64,000 nucleotides of DNA, from positions 23,071 to 87,070 of the forward strand of contig FMUA01000009.1 in assembly GCA_900100595.1 (NCBI GenBank), given 5' to 3'. A program made the position numbers and the translations under genes. Under the pieces are notes generated by a model. It worked only from the letters and a program-made list of their open reading frames with translations. It was not told the DNA's origin and did not search any database. This stretch comes from Ruminococcaceae bacterium P7 (GTDB lineage Bacteria > Bacillota > Clostridia > Oscillospirales > Acutalibacteraceae). Positions 32,761-39,985 of this stretch are shown in pieces (the first letter of the stretch is position 1; each line of letters starts with the position of its first letter).

Positions 32761-32819
32761 ATCTTCTGTCGGGGAGTTAAGTGGACAAATTGTCCACTTG
32801 CTCCCGCGACAGAGAAGAT
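32761..32819. repeat. Extended palindrome containing 17-bp palindrome copy 5
   Basis: The core GTGGACAAATTGTCCAC is at 32781-32797. Here the pairing extends outwards: ATCTTCT, GTCG, GGGAG and AAG on the left match CTT, CTCCC, CGAC and AGAAGAT on the right with small bulges, giving a ~59-bp near-palindrome between two co-directional genes. It would form a strong hairpin. Confidence 0.8.
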
Positions 32820-32835
32820 GAAAGGAGCATATATA

Positions 32836-33507
32836 ATGGACAATAATCATTTTCACCCGATTGCCGGACAGATCTATCAAAATCATAACGGCATAAAGTA
32901 TTTGTGCTTGGAAAGCGAGGGTTTCAGCAACGACGGTCTGTTTATCAGTGTTTCAAGCGGCTATGTGCTTTTGGCTCATGGCTGCAAGCAGAATGACGAT
33001 GGCTCAATCGAATGGAATTGCTCGGAAGATAAAGGATTCCATGATGTGCATAAGTTCTCAGAGCTTTATGGATTTGATTCGACCGGCAAGAGTATCGTTT
33101 CGCAAGATGATGATGAACCGTCTACATGGGCAGAAGTCATTAAGATTGAGTTTGAGGGAGTACGCGCTGAGTTGGAAAGCTTGGTGTACTATGATACGAA
33201 ACAACGATGTTTCAATGAAAATATTAACCCAACAACTTACGACCAAATTTTGGAATCTGCGGAAATGAATGCGCTTGAGCAATACACCGAGGACGAAAGG
33301 TTTCCCGAATGGAATGATGAAGCAGAGTATTTGTTTCGGACAGAGTATATAAGCAAAATCAAGCCGCTGGCAGAGGAGTGGGAAGCGGGCATAATGTACC
33401 ACGCAAAACTCGTTGACGAATACGAAAAAGAAAGTCTCGCATTTGGTGATGAAACCGCAACGGAATATTACACAGACTATTTCAACAGATTTTGGGGCAG
33501 AGAATAG
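32836..33507 (+). CDS. Acidic protein of the element, unknown
   Basis: 223 residues from ATG 32836 (GAAAGGAG upstream; the in-frame ATG at 32818 lies before the ribosome site). The N-terminus (GQIYQNHNGIKYLCLESEGF) looks like a DUF-type beta domain often seen in antirestriction or element proteins. The C-terminal half is helical and acidic (AEEWEAGIMYHAKLVDEYEK). No family assigned. It is the last gene before the candidate RNA and the tRNA. Confidence 0.6.
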   Translation: MDNNHFHPIAGQIYQNHNGIKYLCLESEGFSNDGLFISVSSGYVLLAHGCKQNDDGSIEWNCSEDKGFHDVHKFSELYGFDSTGKSIVSQDDDEPSTWAEVIKIEFEGVRAELESLVYYDTKQRCFNENINPTTYDQILESAEMNALEQYTEDERFPEWNDEAEYLFRTEYISKIKPLAEEWEAGIMYHAKLVDEYEKESLAFGDETATEYYTDYFNRFWGRE

Positions 33508-33522
33508 GCGCAAAAAGGGACA

Positions 33523-33539
33523 GTGGACAATTTGTCCAC
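33523..33539. repeat. 17-bp palindrome, copy 6
   Basis: GTGGACAATTTGTCCAC, 15 bp after the stop of the preceding gene. AGGGA and TCCCT add a second pairing outside it with a 2-base mismatch. Confidence 0.85.
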
Positions 33540-33608
33540 CATCCCTGCGTAATTCTTTCTTCTGTTGGTTTTTGTAATCAGATTGTAATTATATTCGACA
33601 TAATTCGA

Positions 33609-33637
33609 TTGACAATTATCGGCAACCAATATATAAT
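33609..33637 (+). promoter_or_regulatory. Consensus promoter of the candidate structured RNA
   Basis: TTGACA (33609-33614), 17 bp, TATAAT (33632-33637): a full match to the housekeeping consensus. No protein-coding frame with a ribosome site follows. Confidence 0.82.
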
Positions 33638-33640
33638 TAG

Positions 33641-34102
33641 GTTTGGTATGGTTTATGTAAAAGAAAAGACAGCCCACGTCTACCAAACTAAGCTGTCATT
33701 TCCAACTTATTAAACTGTGCCATAAAACTGAATAGGATCACTGTATCTGGTACTCAGCCGTCAAATAAGAGTTACGCGATGACCTCTGACTTTTAAGCCA
33801 GTCCTGTTACCAGCAGGAAAGCGACCAACACACAGTTGTTATTCTCGGGGAATAACCTTTTGTACGGAGTAAGAGCCTGATCCACTCTGCAAGATGGGAA
33901 ATCTGTGTGAATTTCCGTTCTTGTTTTAGTAACTACATCGGCAACTCACTCTCATGTTGGGAAACATCAAGAGGATAGTGCGTGTAACACCGTTTACATG
34001 ACGTTGTTGAATGGGGTAAAGATACGACCAACCCATAATCCAATAAAAATTGGATAGGCTAAAGCAGTTATTGAGCCAATGAACTGCTTTAACCTTTCCT
34101 TT
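33641..34102 (+). ncRNA. Candidate large structured non-coding RNA
   Basis: About 450 nt without a credible gene, between a consensus promoter and a 3' hairpin. Visible helices: GTTTGGTA/TACCAAAC (33641-33648/33681-33688) interleaved with GACAGC/GCTGTC (33668-33673/33692-33697), a pseudoknot; TCCTG/CAGGA near 33802-33818; GTTATTC/GAATAAC (33838-33844/33850-33856); GGAAAT/ATTTCC (33897-33902/33911-33916); ATGTT/AACAT near 33954-33967; GTTG, ATGGG, CGAC, CCCAT near 34003-34035, a second interleaved pair; ATCCAAT/ATTGGAT (34038-34044/34049-34055). The start could be as late as 33645, which would shorten the first helix. No Rfam family could be checked. raiA, ROOL and GOLLD RNAs are candidates by size or context only. 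Confidence 0.6.
34061..34090 (+). terminator. 3' hairpin of the candidate RNA
   Basis: AAAGCAGTT (34061-34069) pairs with AACTGCTTT (34082-34090), followed by AACCTTTCCTTT. The T-run is interrupted. It faces the 3' end of the tRNA and may serve both transcripts. Confidence 0.6.
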
Positions 34103-34178
34103 GGCGCGCCGGAAGAGACTCGAACTCCCGACCTTCTGATTCGTAGTCAGACACTCTATCCAGCTGAGCTACCGGCGC
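34102..34178 (-). tRNA. tRNA-Arg (anticodon ACG), CCA encoded
   Basis: The minus strand gives a full cloverleaf: acceptor GCGCCGG/CCGGCGC, D-arm with AGCTGGATAGAG, anticodon stem TCTGA/TCAGA around loop CTACGAA (anticodon ACG), T-arm GGGAG-TTCGAGT-CTCTT, discriminator G and encoded CCA. Its 3' end faces the low-GC accessory region, as expected for an integration target. On the minus strand, TTGCTT, 17 bp and TAATAT upstream form a promoter. Confidence 0.96.
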
Positions 34179-34555
34179 ATATGCGGTTTCTTAACCGCAA
34201 GATATATATTACCATACTTTTTCGGAAAAAGCAAGACTTTTTTGAGAAATAAATGTGATTGTCTGATTTGAACAGTTTCTGCAAAAGATTACAAAATTTC
34301 TTTTGCACCCCGTTTTGAATGAGAAATGTGATGATATAATTCTCCAACAGCATAAAATGTGGCAAAAAACGAAATGGTAACAAGATATTGTGAATGTTGC
34401 TCAAAAACGCAGGGTCAAATTTGGTGATAATCGTGGTTATTAGGATTTGATTTTGCGGGAAAGATGTGGTAAAATAGTTAATGGTAACGAATGGGTAACA
34501 AAACAGTAACATACACGTGAAACGACATCAAATTCTTTTTTGAAAGGGTGTTATT
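34179..34555. other. AT-rich intergenic region with two divergent promoters
   Basis: No gene seen. Left part: the leader hairpin GCGGTT/AACCGC next to the tRNA and its minus-strand promoter. Right part: TTGATT (34447-34452), 17 bp, TAAAAT (34470-34475) reading into the CHAP protein gene. Confidence 0.6.
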
Positions 34556-35926
34556 TTGAAAACGATATTGATTAAACGAGTACCCGCTGTCATTCTGACG
34601 GTCGTCCTTCTGTTTACAACAGCATTTTCTCTGAACATCTTCGCGAGCGCGTTAACCTTTACCCCTCGCTTCGAGGAACCGTCTTATGACAATCCCTATT
34701 ATAACAGCACACTCAACGTCTTTTCCGCGGCAGGCTACGGACTGCCCAACTGCACCGCTTACGCGTGGGGCAGAGCCTATGAGATCACCGGTCAAAGACC
34801 CAAGCTCTCAACGGGCAATGCGGAAAACTGGTTCCCCTACAACCAGAGCACAGGCGCTTATGATTACGGCTGGACGCCCCGTCTCGGCGCGATCGCCTGC
34901 TGGGCTTATCCCGGCGGCGGCGGACACGTTGCGGTAGTCGAGCAGATCGACAGCGACGGCACCATGTATCTTTCCAACTCCGCATGGAGCGCAAGATACG
35001 GTTCCTGCCCGTCCTTCTACATCACCGAGGCGAATATCTACGATTCCAATCCCGGCGGCAGCAGCTGGTGGATCTTCCAGGGCTACATCTACGTGATCGA
35101 TACTCCCGACGTTGTGGTGAATCCCACTGATGATGATAACCACGGTTCTGCCGATTATGAGACCGGCTACTACAGAACCGAGGCCAACTATCTGAATCTC
35201 AGAAGCGGCGCGGGTACAAGCAACAGTATTGTTGCCAGCATCCCCAACGGCACTGAGCTGAAGGTCACCGCGATCAAGAGCGCGGGCAGCAATGTCTGGG
35301 GTGAGACAAGCTATAAGGGAAGAGCAGGTTGGGCTGCACTCAACTACTGCACCTACCTCAAGGCTCTTGACGACGATGATGATAATGATAATCCGACAGA
35401 GGAGGAGACAACCTCCGCGTTCAAGCCCACGCTGCCCAGAAAGCGCAGCACGGAGCCTGTGACCGAGGAGCCGACTACTACTGTAGAGCCTACCACGGAA
35501 GAAGAATTCATCATGGAGACCGTTGTGATTCCCACCACCGAGGAGCCCACTGAGGCGCCCACCACTGCGGTTGTTACGCAGGAACCCACCGAGGTGCCTA
35601 CCACGGCTGCTCCCACCACTTTGGAACCCACCACCGTTGCTCCGACAACTGTTGAGCCGACAACGATCGCTCCCACCACCGCTCCCGTTACGAAGCCCGT
35701 GAAGCAGGACAAGATCCCTGCTCCCGTAGGCGGCATCGGCATCGGCGATGTTGACGGCGACGGCATGAGAGATATCAAGGACGTTACCCTGATTCAGCGT
35801 TACGTAGCGCTGGGCGAGGATGCTCTTTCTTCTGAGCTGATTGCTCTCTGCGACTTCGACTTCGACGGCAGAGCGACTGTTATCGACGCTACCAGAATCC
35901 AGCAGTACATCGTTTACGGTTTTTAA
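34556..35926 (+). CDS. Secreted CHAP-SH3 wall hydrolase with dockerin-like module
   Basis: 456 residues from TTG 34556 (GAAAGGGTG 6 bp upstream). A signal peptide (1-32) precedes a CHAP amidase/peptidase domain with Cys66 (LPNCTAYAWG) and His124 (GGGGHVAVVE). A bacterial SH3 domain follows at about 205-270 (TEANYLNLRSGAGTSNSIVA). A Pro/Thr/Glu linker of about 120 residues leads to a C-terminal dockerin-like module (395-456) with two calcium loops, GDVDGDGMRDIKD and DFDFDGRATVID. It should cut peptidoglycan and dock to a cohesin or the cell surface. Confidence 0.9.
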   Translation: MKTILIKRVPAVILTVVLLFTTAFSLNIFASALTFTPRFEEPSYDNPYYNSTLNVFSAAGYGLPNCTAYAWGRAYEITGQRPKLSTGNAENWFPYNQSTGAYDYGWTPRLGAIACWAYPGGGGHVAVVEQIDSDGTMYLSNSAWSARYGSCPSFYITEANIYDSNPGGSSWWIFQGYIYVIDTPDVVVNPTDDDNHGSADYETGYYRTEANYLNLRSGAGTSNSIVASIPNGTELKVTAIKSAGSNVWGETSYKGRAGWAALNYCTYLKALDDDDDNDNPTEEETTSAFKPTLPRKRSTEPVTEEPTTTVEPTTEEEFIMETVVIPTTEEPTEAPTTAVVTQEPTEVPTTAAPTTLEPTTVAPTTVEPTTIAPTTAPVTKPVKQDKIPAPVGGIGIGDVDGDGMRDIKDVTLIQRYVALGEDALSSELIALCDFDFDGRATVIDATRIQQYIVYGF

Positions 35927-35941
35927 TCTTTACCAATCAGA

Positions 35942-35969
35942 GGCTGACCGAAAGGTCAGCCTTCTTTTT
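35942..35969 (+). terminator. Terminator of the CHAP protein gene
   Basis: GGCTGACC-GAAA-GGTCAGCC followed by TTCTTTTTTT: a GNRA-looped rho-independent terminator. Confidence 0.93.
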
Positions 35970-35990
35970 TTGACGGAAAGCAAACGGAAA

Positions 35991-36010
35991 GGGCAGCCGA
36001 GCGGCTGCCC
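35991..36010 (-). terminator. Terminator of the flavodiiron gene
   Basis: GGGCAGCC-GAGC-GGCTGCCC. On the minus strand it is followed by TTTCCGTTTGC, 25 bp past the stop of the flavodiiron gene. Confidence 0.75.
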
Positions 36011-36034
36011 TTTGTCGTTATTCAAAAAGTTTGA

Positions 36035-37828
36035 CTATTCGATCGGCTCAAAGTCCGCAACGCCGTGCTTGCAGAGCGGACAGATGAAGTCCTCGGGAAG
36101 ATCCTCACCCTCATAGATGTATCCGCAGATCTTGCAGACCCAACCCTTTTTGCCCTCGGTCTGCGGCTTGGGCTTGACGTAGTTCTGATAGTAGGTGTAG
36201 GTCATGGTCTCCTTGTCGGAGGTAACGCGCGCCTCGGTGACGGAGCAGATAAACATGCCGTGGGTGTCGAGGTCGATGTAATCCTCCACCTTGAGCGACA
36301 TGAACGAGTTGATATACTTGGGCAGGAATACCAGTCCGTTATCGGAACGGAGCGGTGTGCAGTCGGCGAACTTGTCGACGTTTCTGCCGCTCTGGAAGCC
36401 GAAGGTCTCAAATACCTTGAACGGCGCCTCGGTGGAGAGGCAGTTGACGTTCATGATGCCCGTGTTCTTGATGACGTGATGCGAATAGTTCTGCTTGTTG
36501 ATGCAGACCGCGATGCGGTTGGGCGAGTTGGTGACCTGTGTGACGGTGTTGACGATCAGACCGTTGTCCTTCTTGCCGTCGTTGGAGGTGACGACATACA
36601 GACCGTAGCCGATGTTGAACAGCGCGGTCATGTCGTTCTTGTCAGCGGTCTCGTCGTGCTGCGCGAGATAGTCCTTGCACAGCTCGTTGGCGAGCTTCTC
36701 GAGCTGCTCGCTGCTCTTTTCGTTGAGCGCGGACGTGATGGTGACGGTGGTGTCGGTGTATTCGATATTCTTGCAGCCCTCGAGCATCTTCTTCATGGTC
36801 TTCGCCGCGAGAGGCGCCCATGAGCCGTTCTCGATCAGACCGATGGTTCTGTTGCGGAAGTTGCGCTCGGTGAGGTGGTTGATGAATTCACGCATGAACG
36901 GGAAAATATCCGCGTTGTAGGTGGTGGTCGCGAGTACAATTCTGCCGTAGCGGAACGCGTCCTCGACGCACTCCGCCATATCCTCGCGTGCGAGGTCGGC
37001 GACGACGACCTTGGGACAGCCCTTCATTCTCAGCTTGTCGGCGAGCAGCTCGACAGCCTTCTTGGTGTTGCCGTAAACGGAGGTGTAGGCGATCATGATG
37101 CCGTCGGATTCCACGCCGTAGCTCGACCATGTGTTATAGAGGTTGAGGTAGTAGCCGAGATTCTCGGTCAGGACGGGACCGTGGAGCGGACAGATGATCT
37201 CGATATCCAGACCCGCCGCCTTTTTGAGCAGGTTCTGCACCTGCGCGCCGTACTTGCCGACGATGCCGATGTAGTAACGTCTTGCCTCGCAAGCCCAGTC
37301 CTCGTCGACGTCGAGAGCGCCGAATTTGCCGAAGCCGTCAGCGGAGAAGAGCACCTTGTCCTTTGCGTCGTAGGTCACCATGACCTCGGGCCAGTGAACC
37401 ATCGGAGCGGCGACGAAGCTGAGCGTGTGGGCGCCGAGCTCGAGGGTGTCGCCTTCCTTGATGACGATTCTTCTGTCCTCAAACTGGGTGCCGAAGAAGT
37501 TGCCCATCATCGTGAACGCCTTTGCGGACGATACGATCGTCGCGTCGGGATAGTTCTTCATGAAGTTGAAAATATTCGCGCTGTGGTCAGGCTCCATGTG
37601 CTGGACGATCAGGTAGTCGGGCTTTCTGTCGCCGAGAGCTTCCTCGAGGTTGTTGAGCCATTCGTGGGTGAACTTGCGGTCAACGGTGTCCATGACCGCG
37701 ATCTTCCGGTCGATAATCACATAGGAGTTGTACGCCATGCCGTTGGGAACGACATACTGACCCTCAAACAGGTCGATTTTGTGGTCGTTCACGCCGACAT
37801 AACGGATGTCGTTGGTGATGTTTTTCAT
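36035..37828 (-). CDS. Flavodiiron protein with flavin-reductase and rubredoxin domains
   Basis: 597 residues in four modules. The first is a metallo-beta-lactamase-like diiron domain with HMEPDH (His77, Glu79, Asp81, His82). A flavodoxin domain begins near residue 243 (IAYTSVYGNTKKAVELLADK). A flavin-reductase-like domain lies at about 400-540 (FNIGYGLYVVTSNDG, then NRIAVCINKQNYSH). A rubredoxin ends the protein (CKICGYIYEG...CPLCKHG). The first two reduce O2 or NO to water or N2O; the added modules let electrons pass from NAD(P)H within one chain. It serves oxygen defence in an anaerobe. Confidence 0.95.
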   Translation of the reverse strand: MKNITNDIRYVGVNDHKIDLFEGQYVVPNGMAYNSYVIIDRKIAVMDTVDRKFTHEWLNNLEEALGDRKPDYLIVQHMEPDHSANIFNFMKNYPDATIVSSAKAFTMMGNFFGTQFEDRRIVIKEGDTLELGAHTLSFVAAPMVHWPEVMVTYDAKDKVLFSADGFGKFGALDVDEDWACEARRYYIGIVGKYGAQVQNLLKKAAGLDIEIICPLHGPVLTENLGYYLNLYNTWSSYGVESDGIMIAYTSVYGNTKKAVELLADKLRMKGCPKVVVADLAREDMAECVEDAFRYGRIVLATTTYNADIFPFMREFINHLTERNFRNRTIGLIENGSWAPLAAKTMKKMLEGCKNIEYTDTTVTITSALNEKSSEQLEKLANELCKDYLAQHDETADKNDMTALFNIGYGLYVVTSNDGKKDNGLIVNTVTQVTNSPNRIAVCINKQNYSHHVIKNTGIMNVNCLSTEAPFKVFETFGFQSGRNVDKFADCTPLRSDNGLVFLPKYINSFMSLKVEDYIDLDTHGMFICSVTEARVTSDKETMTYTYYQNYVKPKPQTEGKKGWVCKICGYIYEGEDLPEDFICPLCKHGVADFEPIE

Positions 37829-37944
37829 TTTGTTACCTCACTTTCGGGTGAATTTTCAATTGGTTATACATATTTTAACATAATTGCCTGTGAGATACAA
37901 GATATTTTTAGCTTTTTCGGCGGTAATTTGAAACGAAAAATCTC

Positions 37945-37973
37945 TTGTCAAGCGGCGCAAAAACCCGTATAAT
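37945..37973 (+). promoter_or_regulatory. Promoter of the MATE gene
   Basis: TTGTCA (37945-37950), 17 bp, TATAAT (37968-37973), 19 bp before the start codon. Confidence 0.8.
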
Positions 37974-37992
37974 GGGGGAAAGGAGTGAGAAA

Positions 37993-39333
37993 ATGGGTGA
38001 AGAAAAACGCCTGCGGCTGTGGAGCCTCGCGTGGCCGATATTTGTCGAGACCACGCTCTTCATGCTGCTGGGCTTTGTGGATGTGTTCATCCTCAGTAAA
38101 TATGACGACCTCGCCGCTTCTGCGGTCGGTACCGCCAATCAGGCGGTGTCTATCGTCGCGATCGTCTTTTCGGTGCTGTCCTCGGCGAGCGCTGTTCTGA
38201 TTTCACAATACCTCGGCGCGAAAAAGCGCGAATCCGCCTCGCGTATCGCGGCGCTTTCCATCACGCTGCAGCTGACGGCGGGTATCATTATCAGCGCGGT
38301 GCTCATCCTCTTTCATCAGTCGATCCTGCGCTTTATCGGCGCGGACGGCAGGCTGCTCGATTTCGCGGGAGAGTACCTCTCGATTGTGGGCGGTTTTCTG
38401 TTTTTGCAGGCGCTTCACACCGCGATGAGCGTGATCGTGCGCAACCACGGCATGACGAAGCTTTCGATGTTCGTGACGGTGGGTATGAACCTGTTCAATA
38501 CCGCGCTCGATACGGTGCTGGTGCTCGGTCTGCTCGGTTTTCCGCAGCTGGGCGTCCGAGGAGTCGCGATCGCCACCTCCCTGAGCCGCGTGCTCGGCGT
38601 GACAGTGCTGGGAGTCGTGCTGTTTACCAAGGTCGAGAAGCTCTCGATTTTCCGCCTGCTCAAGCCGTTTCCGTGGACGGACGTCCGCGATATCTTCAAA
38701 ATCGGCATCCCTGCCGCGATGGAGACCTTTCTGTATAACCTCTCGCAGCTCGTGATCACCTCCATCGTTCTCAACTGCCTGACCGAAACGGAGCTGATCA
38801 CCAAGACCTATGTCCAGAACATTACGATGTTCTTCTATGTGTTCGCAATCTCCATCGGACAGGCGTCGCAGATCATCGTCGGGCACCTTGTCGGCGCACA
38901 GAAGCACGACGAGGCGTACCGTCAGGCGATAACGGCGCACCGTAGGGCGCTGTTGATCGCGCTTGCCGTCAGCGGACTGGGCGCGATCTTCCGCACGCAG
39001 CTGCTGGGCGTTTATACCGACGACGCGGCGGTCATCGCGATGGGAGCGAACGTGCTGCTGATCAACCTTCTGCTCGAGTTCGGCAGAACGACCAATCTGG
39101 TGCTGATCGCGTCCCTGCGCGGAGCGGGAGACGTATATTTCCCGACTGCCTGCGCGATCACCTCCAACTGGGCTGTCAGCGTGGCAGGCTCCTACCTGTT
39201 CGCGGTGGTGCTCGGCTGGGGCATCTACGGATTGTGGGTCGCGCTTGCTGCCGACGAGATATTCCGCGGTATTCTGATGATTCTGCGCTGGCGCAGCGGA
39301 AAGTGGCGTGAAAAACGCGTCGTCAAGGATTGA
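37993..39333 (+). CDS. MATE-family efflux transporter
   Basis: 446 residues with about twelve membrane helices. It starts at ATG 37993 with AAGGAG upstream. The first half has SLAWPIFVETTLFMLLGFVD and SASAVLISQYLGAKKRESAS, typical of MATE exporters; the second half repeats the fold with ISIGQASQIIVGHLVGAQKH. It should expel cationic or lipophilic compounds using an ion gradient. It has its own promoter. Confidence 0.92.
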   Translation: MGEEKRLRLWSLAWPIFVETTLFMLLGFVDVFILSKYDDLAASAVGTANQAVSIVAIVFSVLSSASAVLISQYLGAKKRESASRIAALSITLQLTAGIIISAVLILFHQSILRFIGADGRLLDFAGEYLSIVGGFLFLQALHTAMSVIVRNHGMTKLSMFVTVGMNLFNTALDTVLVLGLLGFPQLGVRGVAIATSLSRVLGVTVLGVVLFTKVEKLSIFRLLKPFPWTDVRDIFKIGIPAAMETFLYNLSQLVITSIVLNCLTETELITKTYVQNITMFFYVFAISIGQASQIIVGHLVGAQKHDEAYRQAITAHRRALLIALAVSGLGAIFRTQLLGVYTDDAAVIAMGANVLLINLLLEFGRTTNLVLIASLRGAGDVYFPTACAITSNWAVSVAGSYLFAVVLGWGIYGLWVALAADEIFRGILMILRWRSGKWREKRVVKD

Positions 39334-39349
39334 CAATGTAACATTGATA

Positions 39350-39378
39350 TTGATTTTATGTCGGAAATATTGTACAAT
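39350..39378 (+). promoter_or_regulatory. Promoter of the DUF6935-like gene
   Basis: TTGATT (39350-39355), 17 bp, TACAAT (39373-39378), followed by the ribosome site AAAGGAGGG. Confidence 0.68.
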
Positions 39379-39406
39379 ATAGGCATAAATCCAAAGGAGG
39401 GATTGC

Positions 39407-39964
39407 ATGGGATTATTCGATAACCTCAGACAACAGGCGCCGAAGGCGGCAAACACCGCTCAGAGCGGCAGCAAAACCGTCACCGTGACCTTTACGCGGC
39501 TCCCCGAGACCTTTGAGGAGTTCGCCGCGATGCCGCAGGCGGCTCTCGGAACGCCGTTTGACACGGCGGCAATGACGATTCTTGCACTCTGCTTCTATCC
39601 GGGCGATAAGGAGCTTTCGCTGCGGATGCTTGACTTCCTCAGAGGACCGCGTCCGCTCAGCGGCTACGACAAGTCGTTTATCGCCGACCGCTTCCGCGAC
39701 AGCGACTATGTGCCGCGCTCCTACTTCGAGGGCGCGACTCCGCAGAACGACTACCTGCCCGCGGAACCCTACCGCGTGACCGTCAGCGAGAATCCCTATT
39801 CCTATCAGAATCAGGGCTACGCCACGCTCTATATCCGCTCGGGAGGAGCGGACAATCCGCGCTCCGTACAGCTCCGTCTTGCCAAGGACGGCAGGTGGTA
39901 TCTGTGGGAGCAGTTTGTACTCGTCGGCATCAGACAGCCCGAGAGCAGCAACCCTTGGGCGTAA
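39407..39964 (+). CDS. DUF6935-like small protein
   Basis: 185 residues, soluble. The central text LPETFEEFAAMPQAALGTPF, then DTAAMTILALCFYPGDKELS and FLRGPRPLSGYDKSFI, is a pattern I associate with DUF6935 proteins of gut Clostridia. Its C-terminal half is beta-rich (YATLYIRSGGADNPRSVQLR). It is followed 21 bp later by the repeat-containing zinc-ribbon protein, with which it probably forms an operon. Role unknown. Confidence 0.65.
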   Translation: MGLFDNLRQQAPKAANTAQSGSKTVTVTFTRLPETFEEFAAMPQAALGTPFDTAAMTILALCFYPGDKELSLRMLDFLRGPRPLSGYDKSFIADRFRDSDYVPRSYFEGATPQNDYLPAEPYRVTVSENPYSYQNQGYATLYIRSGGADNPRSVQLRLAKDGRWYLWEQFVLVGIRQPESSNPWA

Positions 39965-39985
39965 TAAGTATAAGGAGATTTCATT

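Noticed and set aside
33641..34102. RNase P RNA, tmRNA, 6S RNA or SRP RNA
   Set aside because: The hallmark conserved words of these RNAs are not present in the segment on either strand.
34156..34512. Minus-strand frame of 118 codons overlapping the tRNA
   Set aside because: It overlaps the tRNA and its promoter and has a Phe/Ile/Leu composition of AT-rich non-coding DNA.
38203..39456. Long minus-strand open frame opposite the MATE gene
   Set aside because: It lies wholly opposite a well-supported gene, has a His/Asp/Arg-rich composition typical of shadow frames and no ribosome site.
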